Of a stretch of DNA of 64,000 nucleotides, positions 32,864 through 42,505 are shown one piece after another; the first letter of the stretch is position 1, and every line of letters begins with the position of its first letter. Source of the stretch: Enterococcus faecalis 13-SD-W-01 (lineage in GTDB: Bacteria; Bacillota; Bacilli; Lactobacillales; Enterococcaceae). The stretch lies in the NCBI GenBank assembly GCA_000415185.1, contig KE351655.1, forward strand, positions 113,653 to 177,652, in the 5' to 3' direction. The notes below the pieces were generated by a model. It had not been told where the DNA came from. It did not search any database and saw only the letters and a list, made by a program, of their open reading frames with translations. Both the position numbers and the translations under genes were made by a program.

Positions 32864-32984
32864 TTTTATGCTGAAATTTTGCTGTTTCATTTTATCCAAA
32901 ACTTTTGATAAATATTTGGGTAAGTTTTCTTAAAGGATTTAAAATAACAAACTGGCCCAATTGTTGATTTTACATTTTGTTATT

Positions 32985-33626
32985 TTATGATTTTTGGATA
33001 ACATACTCATAGATAAAGTTATTATTGGTCATTTTTTCATCACCTAAGTCAAAAATCTGCTCGTTTTCTCCTCTTCGTACAAAGCCCATGTGCTCATAAA
33101 ATCCATAATTACTCATTGTATCCGTGTAGACATAGATTTTTTGAGCTTTCTTTTCTTTTTGATAGGCAAGAAATTCATTCAAAAGTTTTTTCCCGATTTG
33201 TTTGCCGCGCGCTTTTTCAGACAGGGCAAAAAATTCGAGACATCCTTGAAATTCTGCTTCTTTTCCAGCAATCAATTCTGAGTAGGCTTGATTGGTCTTT
33301 TGAATGAAATCCATAAATACATGTTGTTCCTCTTTTTCCAAAGACAAGATTTCCATAACTTCTGGTGAATAGTCATCTAGAAGCATTTTATAGTTCCGTT
33401 CCTCACCTTCTCTTGACCCAAAAATAACTCCTACGACTTCCCCATCTACTACGGCCGCTTTTCCAAACGTACTTTGGTTAAGGATTGGGCTGATAAACAT
33501 TAATGTGATCCCAGCTTCAACGATTCGCTCATCTGAGATAAATTGATCTGCATGCCAAGCTTCTGCGGTGATTTCTTTGATTTTTTTCAAGTCTTCTTTT
33601 CTAACATCTCTGATTTCTAGTGTCAT
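32985..33626 (-). CDS. GNAT-family N-acetyltransferase
   Basis: A 213-residue acetyl-CoA-dependent acetyltransferase. The acetyl-CoA pyrophosphate loop is seen in ALSEKARGKQIGKKLL near residue 140, followed by YVYTDTMSNYGFYEHMGFV, the usual GNAT C-terminal strand and Tyr. The substrate is unknown. It is a single gene with a GGAGAG site before the ATG. Confidence 0.85.
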   Translation of the reverse strand: MTLEIRDVRKEDLKKIKEITAEAWHADQFISDERIVEAGITLMFISPILNQSTFGKAAVVDGEVVGVIFGSREGEERNYKMLLDDYSPEVMEILSLEKEEQHVFMDFIQKTNQAYSELIAGKEAEFQGCLEFFALSEKARGKQIGKKLLNEFLAYQKEKKAQKIYVYTDTMSNYGFYEHMGFVRRGENEQIFDLGDEKMTNNNFIYEYVIQKS

Positions 33627-33750
33627 TTTTATCTCTCCTTTTCTTTTTCTATCTACAGTTTAAAGTCTCCACTGCGGGGTAGGGTCAAGAAAAAGTGATA
33701 ATTTCTAGAGAATAAAGTTGCTAAATAAACTTATGACGAATAATCTCCTA

Positions 33751-34422
33751 CTATTTTTGTGTTTTCTTTTTTTCAAGTTCATGATAACTGTCTATAAAAG
33801 TCAACATGCTAGGAATAACTATAGAAGCTGTTGGGAGATTCTCTGGGTGTCCGATACCCATGGCAAGCATTCCCGCTGCTTTTGCTGCTTGACAGCCAGC
33901 CTCCGAATCCTCTACGACAAGACATTTTTCTGGAGGAAGTTTACATGCAGTTCTTCCTTTAGTAAATACTTCTGGATCCGGCTTTGCTTTCTTAACTTGA
34001 TTACCATCAATGATTGCGTCAAAATAAGGTAGCAAGCCCGTTTTTTCGAGTATTTTTCTTGCATTTTTGCTTGCAGAACCTAAAATGATCTTGACATTTT
34101 TATCTTTCAAGTACAGGATAGCTTCTTTTGCTCCCGGTAAAATAAAAGATTGATTCGTTTTCTCAATCAAAGTTAGATAATGATCGTTTTTCTTTTTCAT
34201 GAAAAGCTGTTTGTCTTGCTCTGTATAACTATCAGACGGTTGTTTTAGAGAAAGCAGTATATTCAAAGATGTTTGTCTAGAAACGCCTTTTAATTGTTCA
34301 TTTTGTTTTTCTGTAAAAGGAATTTCCAACTCGTCTGCTAATTGTTTCCAAGCTTCAAAATGACAGGAAGCTGTATCCACTAAGACTCCATCTAAATCAA
34401 ATATCACACCTTTAAAGTTCAT
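33751..34422 (-). CDS. pgmB: Beta-phosphoglucomutase (YcjU-like)
   Basis: A 223-residue HAD-superfamily phosphomutase. The nucleophile motif GVIFDLDGVLVDTA carries Asp9 and Asp11, LKGVSRQTSLNILL is the beta-phosphoglucomutase substrate loop, and LGSASKNARKILEKTGL, KAKPDPEVF and VVEDSEAGCQAAKAAGM follow in order. It converts beta-glucose-1-phosphate, the product of the GH65 phosphorylase, to glucose-6-phosphate. It overlaps glycerate kinase by ATGA. It corresponds to ycjU. Confidence 0.93.
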   Translation of the reverse strand: MNFKGVIFDLDGVLVDTASCHFEAWKQLADELEIPFTEKQNEQLKGVSRQTSLNILLSLKQPSDSYTEQDKQLFMKKKNDHYLTLIEKTNQSFILPGAKEAILYLKDKNVKIILGSASKNARKILEKTGLLPYFDAIIDGNQVKKAKPDPEVFTKGRTACKLPPEKCLVVEDSEAGCQAAKAAGMLAMGIGHPENLPTASIVIPSMLTFIDSYHELEKKKTQK

Positions 34423-35549
34423 TGTTCTTTACCTCGAAAACAAGTGGTTTTTAGAAGAGCAGCAATATTTTGAGACGTTCTTTGCAGATTCGGCTTTGCT
34501 TGATTGTATAATTCATCTAGTGGATCAAGACGAGGAATAATAGGAAAAATCGCATCGATTCCGTATTCATAAAGTTTTTCACTTTGGTCACCAAGAATTC
34601 CGCACAAAGCAATAACAGGGGTTTCTTTAGGTACCTGTTCTGCAAGCCCGATTGGCGCTTTTCCTTTTAGGCTTTGACCATCCATTTTTCCTTCACCGAC
34701 AATAACTAAATCAGCTTTCTCTGCATACTCATTGAAATTCAATAAATCTAGGACATACTTGATCCCTGAAACGATTTTTCCATGCGCAAACACCGAAAGC
34801 CCTGCACTAATACCGCCACCTGCTCCACCGCCTGAAAGTTGAAGCGCTTCTGGAGAAATCAATTCATAAAAATTTTTCAGTGCTTTGTCGATTTGAATAA
34901 CTTCATCTTCTTTTAAACCCTTTTGAGGTCCAAATACTGCAGAGGCTCCTTCTTTTCCGCAAAGATGATTTGTTACATCCGTGATTACAATAATCTCCAC
35001 CTGTGCAAAGTTATCTTGAACTTTTTCTTTACTAAACGAAGCAACTTTGCCAAGATTTTTTCCGATTGGATTGATCAGCTCATTGTTTTCATCAAAAAAT
35101 TCATAACCTAGACCGGCAGCCATACCTATTCCGCCATCATTCGTCGATGTTCCGCCCACGCCAATCACGATTTTTTTAAAACCTTCTTTTATGAGGAATT
35201 TAATCAATTCACCTGAGCCTCTAGTAGAAAGTTCTAAGGGACGACGTTTTTCTAATGGTACACTTTCCAGTCCAGAAATTTCTGCAATTTCAAAAAAAGC
35301 TGTATCTTTTTTCTTTGCATAACGGACTACTTTTTTCTCACCAAAGGCGTCAGAAACTTCTGTTACTTGATACTTTAATCCCAAACTTTCCGCGATAGCA
35401 TCTATCGTTCCTTCACCTCCATCTCCTACAGGAAGCAGATCATATTCTGCGGTAGGAAAAACTTTTTGGAAGCCGCTTTGAATTGCTTGTGCTGCCTCTT
35501 TAGCTGAAAGACTTTCCTTGAACGAGTCTGGTGCGATCAAAATCCGCAT
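34419..35549 (-). CDS. Glycerate kinase inside the ycj-like cluster
   Basis: A 376-residue type II glycerate kinase. It begins MRILIAPDSFKESLSAKEAA and contains GVGGTSTNDGGIGMAAGLG, VITDVTNHLCG and GGGAGGGISAGLS. It phosphorylates glycerate, feeding lower glycolysis. The ATG has GAGGAGG 8 bp before it and lies inside the end of the GH65 gene (50-bp overlap). No such gene is in the E. coli ycj cluster. Its place beside a GH13_18 phosphorylase fits glucosylglycerate cleavage, which releases glycerate and glucose-1-phosphate. Confidence 0.93.
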   Translation of the reverse strand: MRILIAPDSFKESLSAKEAAQAIQSGFQKVFPTAEYDLLPVGDGGEGTIDAIAESLGLKYQVTEVSDAFGEKKVVRYAKKKDTAFFEIAEISGLESVPLEKRRPLELSTRGSGELIKFLIKEGFKKIVIGVGGTSTNDGGIGMAAGLGYEFFDENNELINPIGKNLGKVASFSKEKVQDNFAQVEIIVITDVTNHLCGKEGASAVFGPQKGLKEDEVIQIDKALKNFYELISPEALQLSGGGAGGGISAGLSVFAHGKIVSGIKYVLDLLNFNEYAEKADLVIVGEGKMDGQSLKGKAPIGLAEQVPKETPVIALCGILGDQSEKLYEYGIDAIFPIIPRLDPLDELYNQAKPNLQRTSQNIAALLKTTCFRGKEQ

Positions 35550-37731
35550 CTTTTTCCCTCCTCTCCAATCGAATTTCTCTTCTTAAAATATGTTCTTCTC
35601 CCTCGATTATGATTCGCAAAGGTTCTTTTGTTTCTTTGCATAAAATAATATATTCTTTTGATAAATCAAATGTGATGTTTTGATTTTTCCAAATAAAAGA
35701 AAAAGAAAGACGTTCCCATTCTTTAGGTAATTTGGGCTCTATTAACAGAGTATTTTTTGTTTTTTCAATACCTGCAAAGCCAAAGATCACCGCTAACCAT
35801 ATTGCCCCTAATGATGCTGCATGAAGCCCTTCGTCAGATGAATGCGGATCAGGACCTAGGTCTATTTGACAAGCTTTCTGAAATAATTTATACGCCCATT
35901 CAATATCTCCGATCCGGCAAGCCACAATCGCATGTATCGCTTTGCTCAGAGAGGAATCATGAATCGTTCTTTTTTCATAATAACGCAGGTTTGCTTCAAC
36001 TGTTTCTTTTGTGAACATTTCCGGCAGCAAATACATAAGCATCACTAAGTCTGCTTGTTTAAGTACCTGAAGTTCATTTATTTCTTGGCGGGAATAGTCG
36101 AGTAAAATCGCTTGAGTACCAGCCTCTTCACGGTATTTTTCTACGTCTATATTCGGTTTTTTTAGAAAAGTATCATCTTGTGGGATGATGTGGTTCGTTT
36201 CTGGTTTAGGTAAATATAATTGACTCAAAAATACTTGGCACCTTTGAATAAAACTTTCATTTCCGGCTTGTTGTTCCACTGCCATTTTCACGTTAAAATA
36301 GGCAAGATAATTAGTATATGCATTGTTATTGATGTGTTCCGTGTATTCATCTGGTCCAATCACATTATGGATTTCCAGACGACCATTCACTTTACTTGTT
36401 CTACTTAACCAGAACTCAGCCGTTTCTTTTAGTAATTGTTTTCCTTGTTGGTCCATGAATAACTCATCTTCAGAAGAGAGGTAATAATCCATGACTGCAT
36501 AAGCAATATCTGCAACTATATGATGTTCTGCGACTGCAGATGCGACTTCTTGCCTCACACCTGTTTTGATATTGATTGCAGCAAACTTTGGTGTTTCTTC
36601 GTAGCCGCTGAATGCACTCTCCCACGGAAAAAGAGCCCCTTGATAATCATTTCTTCTTGCTTTTTCCCGCGCTCCTTCTAAACGATCAAAACGATAGGTA
36701 AGCATATTTTTTGCTGTGACTGGAAAATGATGCAGAAAAAAAGGCAGGATGAAGATTTCCGCATCCCAAAATACATGCCCTTTATAACCTTCTCCTGTCA
36801 ATCCCTTAGCACCCACACTATAGCGTGAATCATCTCTAGGCGTCATAATATTCAAATGATAGCATGAAAAATCTAGCGCTTGTTGATCAAATGCTGTACC
36901 ACTTGCAACTTCTACACGTCGTTTTTCCCAAAAAGACGACCAGTAATCTGCTGCTTCTTTCACTATTTCTTGATACGCATTTTCTGCTGGCAGTTGTTGG
37001 ATGCTTTGCTTAAAAGGATCGGTCGTTTGGAAAGAGGTATATACTGCAACAGTTTTTTCAAGTTTCCATGTTTCGCCAACCTTTGCATGTCCAGAAAATG
37101 CACCCATGATTTGTCGGTTTTTTGCTTTGAAAACACCGTTACGATTAAACTTCGCCGCAATACCGATATGAATGTCGCTTTCTGATGTTTGATAGGACGC
37201 CGCGATTTGATTTCCATCAAAAACGCGCACTTCGTTTTCTAATAGCTGTTGGATTCCTTGATTTGTTTGCTGCGCATCAATACCTGTATTTATTTCGATA
37301 GAACAAGCTTCGGTCAAGGGAATAAGCTCTACTTGAATCGCTGCTAGATGTATATTTTTCTGACCCGCGATTCGCTTTGTTTTCATTTTTATTTTTTTTC
37401 CCTTTGCTGTTTTGAACATAACTTTCCGAACGACTTCCCCAGTCTCTAAATCCAGATAACGATCATAATCCAAAATTTCTGTCGTTTCTAAAGAAAAAAT
37501 TTCTTGATCGATTTTTATTTCCATTTGTATGATGTCAGGAAGGTTCACTAAGTCTGATGTCTCTGATCCGTGAGCTTTGTTATAAACTCCTGATGCAAAC
37601 ATTCCTCGCCTTTGTTTGCGGTAGTCTTCTTCCTGCGTACCTCGTATCCCTAAAAAACCATTACCAATAGTGAATTGGCTTGCATACTTATTTATATATT
37701 CTAAATCAAATGCCTTTTCTCTTGTTTTCAT
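35500..37731 (-). CDS. GH65 disaccharide phosphorylase (YcjT-like, kojibiose/maltose type)
   Basis: A 743-residue inverting phosphorylase. After an N-terminal beta-sandwich (residues 1-260), the (alpha/alpha)6 barrel shows GHVFWDAEIF near 320 and the catalytic acid Glu462 in VIGPDEYTEH. The phosphate-binding HDSSLSKAIHA lies near 605. It releases beta-glucose-1-phosphate, matching the beta-phosphoglucomutase downstream. The E. coli counterpart YcjT is a kojibiose phosphorylase. The start overlaps the dehydrogenase stop as ATGA. The exact linkage is not readable from sequence. Confidence 0.9.
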   Translation of the reverse strand: MKTREKAFDLEYINKYASQFTIGNGFLGIRGTQEEDYRKQRRGMFASGVYNKAHGSETSDLVNLPDIIQMEIKIDQEIFSLETTEILDYDRYLDLETGEVVRKVMFKTAKGKKIKMKTKRIAGQKNIHLAAIQVELIPLTEACSIEINTGIDAQQTNQGIQQLLENEVRVFDGNQIAASYQTSESDIHIGIAAKFNRNGVFKAKNRQIMGAFSGHAKVGETWKLEKTVAVYTSFQTTDPFKQSIQQLPAENAYQEIVKEAADYWSSFWEKRRVEVASGTAFDQQALDFSCYHLNIMTPRDDSRYSVGAKGLTGEGYKGHVFWDAEIFILPFFLHHFPVTAKNMLTYRFDRLEGAREKARRNDYQGALFPWESAFSGYEETPKFAAINIKTGVRQEVASAVAEHHIVADIAYAVMDYYLSSEDELFMDQQGKQLLKETAEFWLSRTSKVNGRLEIHNVIGPDEYTEHINNNAYTNYLAYFNVKMAVEQQAGNESFIQRCQVFLSQLYLPKPETNHIIPQDDTFLKKPNIDVEKYREEAGTQAILLDYSRQEINELQVLKQADLVMLMYLLPEMFTKETVEANLRYYEKRTIHDSSLSKAIHAIVACRIGDIEWAYKLFQKACQIDLGPDPHSSDEGLHAASLGAIWLAVIFGFAGIEKTKNTLLIEPKLPKEWERLSFSFIWKNQNITFDLSKEYIILCKETKEPLRIIIEGEEHILRREIRLERREKDADFDRTRLVQGKSFS

Positions 37732-38753
37732 AGATTGATCGGCTCTCCTATTTCAGATGATTGATACAGGCTTTCAATGATTTTTTGAATTTTATAACCC
37801 TGCCAACCATCAGCAATCATTTTCGTCTCATCTCCTAAAACTCGTTCCACAAAATGAGCTAAACTTTGATGATTCAGGTCTTTGTGTTCCTCAGTGGATT
37901 TTACCAAGATAAGTTCTCCTGCTTCATCTTTAAAGATTTCTCCTGGATAAAGGCTAGCCCCTGCATCTTCTCCACAAAAAGAAACGTTTAATCGATCTTC
38001 TTTTATATTTAGAGCAAACGAAGTATTCAAGCGAATCACTCCGCCATTTGCTAACTCGATCGTTCCAAATAGAGCATCTTCTACTGTAAATTTTTCAGGA
38101 TCCCAGTGGCCGAATTTTCCATTGTTTTTTTTCGTTCCAATTTTTTGGAATTCATAAGCTTGGACCTTTTTTATTTCTGGAAAGTCTAGCAAATACATAG
38201 CCGTATCTAACATATGGATACCATAATCGATAAGTGGTCCGCCGCCTTGAAGCTCTTTATTGATAAATGTACCCCATCCTGGCACACCTGAACGACGCAG
38301 TGCTTCTGCTTCAACATAATAGATTTCTCCTAAAAGCGGCAGGTGTTGTTTCAGCATTTCTGCTTCACTTGAAAAGCGGTGTTGAAAATTATATGCGAGG
38401 ACCTGACCATTTTTTTCAGCTGTTTCTGCCATGATTCTAGCTTGTTCTGCAGTCATCGCTGGCGGCTTTTCACAAATAACTGAAGCTCCTGCATTCAAAG
38501 CTGCTAGTGTACTTTCAAAATGAAAACGATTGGGCGTACAAATACTGACAATATCTGGTGCAACTTCGTCCAGCATGGTCTGAATAGATGTATACGCTTT
38601 GTTAAAACCTGTCCGCTGACAAAATTCTTGGGCTCTTTTTTCACTCAAATCGGCAACTGCTGTTAATTCTAAAACTTCTGAACGTTTTTTATAATAAGAA
38701 GCATGAACTTTTTCAGCTACTTGCCCTGCACCAATGATAGCTACTTTTTTCAT
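37728..38753 (-). CDS. Gfo/Idh/MocA-family dehydrogenase (YcjS-like)
   Basis: A 341-residue NAD(P)-dependent oxidoreductase. The Rossmann start is KVAIIGAGQVAEK, the EKP motif (Glu95-Lys96-Pro97) lies in VICEKPPAM, and GGGPLIDYGIHMLDTA carries the active-site His. E. coli YcjS oxidises glucosides at C3 to the 3-keto form. It is the expected partner of the isomerase and MDR dehydrogenase upstream. The cofactor and substrate here are inferred. Confidence 0.88.
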   Translation of the reverse strand: MKKVAIIGAGQVAEKVHASYYKKRSEVLELTAVADLSEKRAQEFCQRTGFNKAYTSIQTMLDEVAPDIVSICTPNRFHFESTLAALNAGASVICEKPPAMTAEQARIMAETAEKNGQVLAYNFQHRFSSEAEMLKQHLPLLGEIYYVEAEALRRSGVPGWGTFINKELQGGGPLIDYGIHMLDTAMYLLDFPEIKKVQAYEFQKIGTKKNNGKFGHWDPEKFTVEDALFGTIELANGGVIRLNTSFALNIKEDRLNVSFCGEDAGASLYPGEIFKDEAGELILVKSTEEHKDLNHQSLAHFVERVLGDETKMIADGWQGYKIQKIIESLYQSSEIGEPINL

Positions 38754-38840
38754 TTTTTTCTCTCCTTTTGAGATGAATCAAAGACATTGTTTCGATCCAA
38801 GCCTATTTTCTGTTGGTTGGACCGAAACAACTTTTGAGCT

Positions 38841-39662
38841 TTAATCAGCAGTATTTTTCTGTTCTGCATTCGCTAGACAATTTTTTAAATAACCAAGCGA
38901 TGATTTATACTCATTCTGTTCATCTTCTCCACGTAAACGGCATTCATAAACTAAAAAACCGTCATATTCATTTTTTGATAACGTGCGGAAATGTTTGGTG
39001 AAATCAATTGCTCCTGAACCGGGTTGGTAACGATGATTATCTGCCAAATGAATATGTCCCACATATTTTTGATGTTCTGTCAAAGCTTCAGAAATTCCAT
39101 CTTCTTCAATATTCATGTGATAAAAATCAGCAATGATCTGAACATTCTCCAACTTATTGGTTTCGATATATTCTCTCGCTTCTTCTAAGCGATTGATCAT
39201 ATGATCTTGATAACGATTTAGTGGTTCCAAATAAATAACTGTCCCTGTTTCTGCTGCCACTTCATCTAAATATTTAAGTGATTCACTGACTGCTTTCCAA
39301 TCACCTGCTTTTGTTCTTGGCGATTGCATCGGTGGTAAGCGGTAAGTAAACATTCCCCAAGCCGCTGGGATAACGATGCCTTTTCCACCAACTTCTCCTA
39401 AAGCTTTCAGGATCTCAGCAATTTGTTGAACGCCTTGTAAACGACGTTCTTCAATAAAGTCCCCGATCCATCCATCATAGCCATTACATGCAGTGACTAC
39501 TGGAAGACCTGTTTCTTGAATGGCTTCTTTGACTTTTTCTTTATTTTCTACTAAAAGTTTACCGTCAATCTCAAACCCTTCGAACCCCATATCTTTGATA
39601 AACTGGAATTTTTCTTTGATGTCTTTTGGAAAGAATCCTTGATCTTGTGTGCCGAATCTCAT
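38841..39662 (-). CDS. Sugar phosphate isomerase/epimerase-like TIM-barrel enzyme (YcjR-like)
   Basis: A 273-residue protein of the xylose-isomerase-like TIM-barrel superfamily. The metal ligands are probably Glu146 (YLEPLNRYQ), Asp179 (IIADFYHMN), His205 (GHIHLAD) and a Glu in FLVYECR. E. coli YcjR epimerises a 3-keto sugar at C4, converting a 3-keto-glucoside to a 3-keto-guloside. It overlaps the dehydrogenase gene upstream by 4 bases and lies 87 bp ahead of the Gfo/Idh gene. Confidence 0.87.
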   Translation of the reverse strand: MRFGTQDQGFFPKDIKEKFQFIKDMGFEGFEIDGKLLVENKEKVKEAIQETGLPVVTACNGYDGWIGDFIEERRLQGVQQIAEILKALGEVGGKGIVIPAAWGMFTYRLPPMQSPRTKAGDWKAVSESLKYLDEVAAETGTVIYLEPLNRYQDHMINRLEEAREYIETNKLENVQIIADFYHMNIEEDGISEALTEHQKYVGHIHLADNHRYQPGSGAIDFTKHFRTLSKNEYDGFLVYECRLRGEDEQNEYKSSLGYLKNCLANAEQKNTAD

Positions 39663-40726
39663 CTTTTTTCTCCTTTCAAATCAATACCCATTTTGATACT
39701 TTGATCAGGAAACTGATCTACATAGTGCATATAAGCTTCTGCGCTTTGTTCAAACGATACAATTGGTTCAATAATGTCTTCACAATCTAAATAACCATTC
39801 ATCAGCAATTTCCAACACGTATCCTCGATCCGCTTTCGATCCCATCGAGGATAGTCGGGATTTGGCTCGCTGGATGCACGGGCAAAGACGATTTTTGCGT
39901 TGTTGAAATGCGCTTCTCTTCCTAAGTTGAAACCCGCTGCAAATGGCTTTGCAAAAGCAACATATGAAATAATCCCACCATATGCAATCCCGCGAAGTGA
40001 AGCTTCCAATGCTTGCGCACTCCCGCTAGTTTCAATCACAGAATCCACACCAAGTTTTCCAGTCAATTCTTTCAATCGAAAACCAGTATCTTCCTTCAGA
40101 GGATTGATGGTGACATCTGCGCCGTATTTTTCAGCGAGCTCTCGTCTGCGGGCAATTGGGTCAATCCCTATCACCAAACTTGCTCCTGCTTTTTTTGCAA
40201 GCTGGATAGCGATTTGTCCAATAGCACCCAAACCAAATACTGCCACATAATCACCCGCTCGGACTTTTGCTTCTCGCAAACCGCTTAATGCAAATTGAGC
40301 CGGATCATAACAAACAGCGTTCTTCCATTGTGAAAGATGGTCTAATTTTCGCAATTTGTAATTATCAATGCCTGATGCAATCAGTGTTTCTTGAATGGGT
40401 CCATAGGTACATACAATGTCATCTTTTTGATAATCTTTGACATCTTCACCTACTTCTTCAATTTTTCCGACAATCATATTTCCTAACTGGAATTCCCCAA
40501 AAACGATGCCTCTTTCGCTTTCTTCTTTTCTTGGCATAAATAAACGCCATTCTTCTGAAAATTCTTCGTCGATAAATGGACTGGCACCACGAAAATCGAC
40601 CACTTCGGTTCCATGTTTAGGTGAAGCAAAGATGACATTGATTTTCACTTCATTTTTTTCGATAGAACGATCTTCATACTCTTTAAATCCTGCTACTCTT
40701 GGTTCTAATGCTACAAGTTTCTTCAT
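39659..40726 (-). CDS. MDR-family alcohol/polyol dehydrogenase (YcjQ-like)
   Basis: A 355-residue medium-chain dehydrogenase. The cofactor motif AVFGLGAIGQIAIQLAKKAG lies near residue 165, with VIGIDPIARRREL deciding NAD or NADP use. The usual catalytic-zinc Cys of the N-terminal domain is not in its standard GHE context, so zinc dependence is uncertain. E. coli YcjQ reduces the 3-keto-guloside. It is expected to work with YcjR and YcjS in a redox-neutral epimerisation. Confidence 0.85.
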   Translation of the reverse strand: MKKLVALEPRVAGFKEYEDRSIEKNEVKINVIFASPKHGTEVVDFRGASPFIDEEFSEEWRLFMPRKEESERGIVFGEFQLGNMIVGKIEEVGEDVKDYQKDDIVCTYGPIQETLIASGIDNYKLRKLDHLSQWKNAVCYDPAQFALSGLREAKVRAGDYVAVFGLGAIGQIAIQLAKKAGASLVIGIDPIARRRELAEKYGADVTINPLKEDTGFRLKELTGKLGVDSVIETSGSAQALEASLRGIAYGGIISYVAFAKPFAAGFNLGREAHFNNAKIVFARASSEPNPDYPRWDRKRIEDTCWKLLMNGYLDCEDIIEPIVSFEQSAEAYMHYVDQFPDQSIKMGIDLKGEKR

Positions 40727-40741
40727 TTTTATCCTCCATTT

Positions 40742-41599
40742 TTATCCTTTGACGCCGCCTTCTACAAGATCTCCTTTGATGAACCTCTCTGATAACGCAT
40801 ACATAATAATGACTGGTAGAGCCGTAACGAGTGAAGCAGCCATCATCCTTCCCCAGATATAATCGGGTGTGCTGAAAAGTGTATTTAAGCCAATTGGTAA
40901 AGTAAATTTATCCGAGGACGACAAAAGGATCGATGCAAACAAATAGTCGTTCCAAGCAACCATAAAACAATAAACAAATACAGAAATGATTCCTGATATA
41001 GATAACGGTATAATGATTCGGATAATGATTTGAACCCGGTTTAATCCATCAATCATAGCCGCTTCTTCGATATCTTTTGGAAGTGTATCAAAATAGCTCC
41101 GTAACATAAAAATCGCTGTCGGCAAAGTTTGAACGATCATCGTAATTACTAATGCTGTATTCGTGTCGTAAAGACCAAGACTTGAGATGATCCTGAATAA
41201 TGGAACAACAATCAGGATTCCTGAAAACATATAGACAGTGTAAAAACTTGCATTGATTTTTGAACGTGCTTTAAAATTCAATTTTGATAAAGCATACGCT
41301 CCGCTGATACCGATCAACACTGAAAATAAGGCGGAAGACAGCGATACAGCAAAACTATTTTTAAAATACATGAGGAATGGGAAAACATCGGCGTTGAAAA
41401 TCGCCTGATAATGTTCGAAAGTCCATTCTTTAGGCAAGATCGTCTGATTAACTGCGATTGCTTCTTGCGGGCTTTTGAAAGAAGTCATCAACATAATCCA
41501 AAAAGGAAAAAGATTAATAATCAAGAACAAGATGACAGCGGCATAAAATGCTGTTTTCTTTCCTATTTTTCTTGGTTTCTGTCGTTCTTTTAATTTCAT
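40742..41599 (-). CDS. Sugar ABC transporter permease (MalG/YcjP-like)
   Basis: A 285-residue membrane protein with six predicted spans. The cytoplasmic EAA loop is visible as IEEAAMIDGLNRVQIIIRIIIPL, where the ATPase docks. It pairs with the MalF-like permease directly upstream (4-bp overlap, ATGA). No ATP-binding subunit is encoded in the cluster, so a shared MsmX-type ATPase elsewhere is expected. Confidence 0.93.
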   Translation of the reverse strand: MKLKERQKPRKIGKKTAFYAAVILFLIINLFPFWIMLMTSFKSPQEAIAVNQTILPKEWTFEHYQAIFNADVFPFLMYFKNSFAVSLSSALFSVLIGISGAYALSKLNFKARSKINASFYTVYMFSGILIVVPLFRIISSLGLYDTNTALVITMIVQTLPTAIFMLRSYFDTLPKDIEEAAMIDGLNRVQIIIRIIIPLSISGIISVFVYCFMVAWNDYLFASILLSSSDKFTLPIGLNTLFSTPDYIWGRMMAASLVTALPVIIMYALSERFIKGDLVEGGVKG

Positions 41600-42486
41600 T
41601 TATTCAGATTCACCCGCTTTCTAGAGAATAAAATCACTACTGCAATGATGACAAATAGAAGTATAGAGATTGCTGCTGCTTTGCCAAGGTCATTGTGAGC
41701 AAAAGCTGTTTGATACAGGTAAACACCCAATATGTTCACTCGATTTGTAAGCAAAAAGACATCCGTGAACATATAGAACATCCAGATCGAACGCAAGATA
41801 ATTACTGTAGCCAGAACGGGTTTGATTGCTGGGAGTGTGACAATCAAAAACTTCTGCCAAGCATTTGCACCATCCATTTCTGCTGCTTCATATAACGATT
41901 TATCGACTGTTTGCAAAATAGCCAAAAACGATAAAAATGCGTAAGGATAGTAACGCCAAACAGCAAATAATACGACTAAAAAGAAACTAGCAGTCGGCTG
42001 GTCAAACCAAAGCGGTGCCTCGTTGAATAAATGAAACCTATCTACCAACACATTGTTGACAATTCCAAAACTGTTATTGAACATATATTTCCAAGCAAAA
42101 ATCAAAGAAATAGAAGGCGTGACATAGCTTAAAAGAATAAGCGAGCGGACAGTTTTTCTAAACCTAAATTTCCGATTGAACATTATTGCCGCGGCCAATC
42201 CTAAAATCGTGCTTCCTGCAACAACTAAAAAAGTGTATGCAAATGTCAGTCCCAGTGAACGATAGAATTCACTATCCTTTAAAATATCTAAATAATTATC
42301 TAGTCCTATGAAAATCGATTCCAAATTAGGATTTAGCGGAATATCGTAAAAGCTGATCTGGATATTTGAAAGCATCGGCAGCAATACCAGCACCGTCAGA
42401 AGAATCATGCTGGGCGCCAATAATCCAAGTGCTAATTTAAAATCAGATTGTTTTCTTGATTGATTCATTGAAACCTCCTTGCTCAC
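41596..42486 (-). CDS. Sugar ABC transporter permease (MalF/YcjO-like)
   Basis: A 296-residue permease of the CUT1 importer family. The first span starts at LALGLLAPSMILLTVLVLLP and the EAA loop is YEAAEMDGANAWQKFLIVTLP. It forms the translocation pore with the permease downstream, for a substrate captured by the lipoprotein at 42506-43801. It follows that gene by 19 bp. Confidence 0.93.
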   Translation of the reverse strand: MSKEVSMNQSRKQSDFKLALGLLAPSMILLTVLVLLPMLSNIQISFYDIPLNPNLESIFIGLDNYLDILKDSEFYRSLGLTFAYTFLVVAGSTILGLAAAIMFNRKFRFRKTVRSLILLSYVTPSISLIFAWKYMFNNSFGIVNNVLVDRFHLFNEAPLWFDQPTASFFLVVLFAVWRYYPYAFLSFLAILQTVDKSLYEAAEMDGANAWQKFLIVTLPAIKPVLATVIILRSIWMFYMFTDVFLLTNRVNILGVYLYQTAFAHNDLGKAAAISILLFVIIAVVILFSRKRVNLNK

Positions 42487-42505
42487 AACAATCTTTCAGA
42501 AATAG

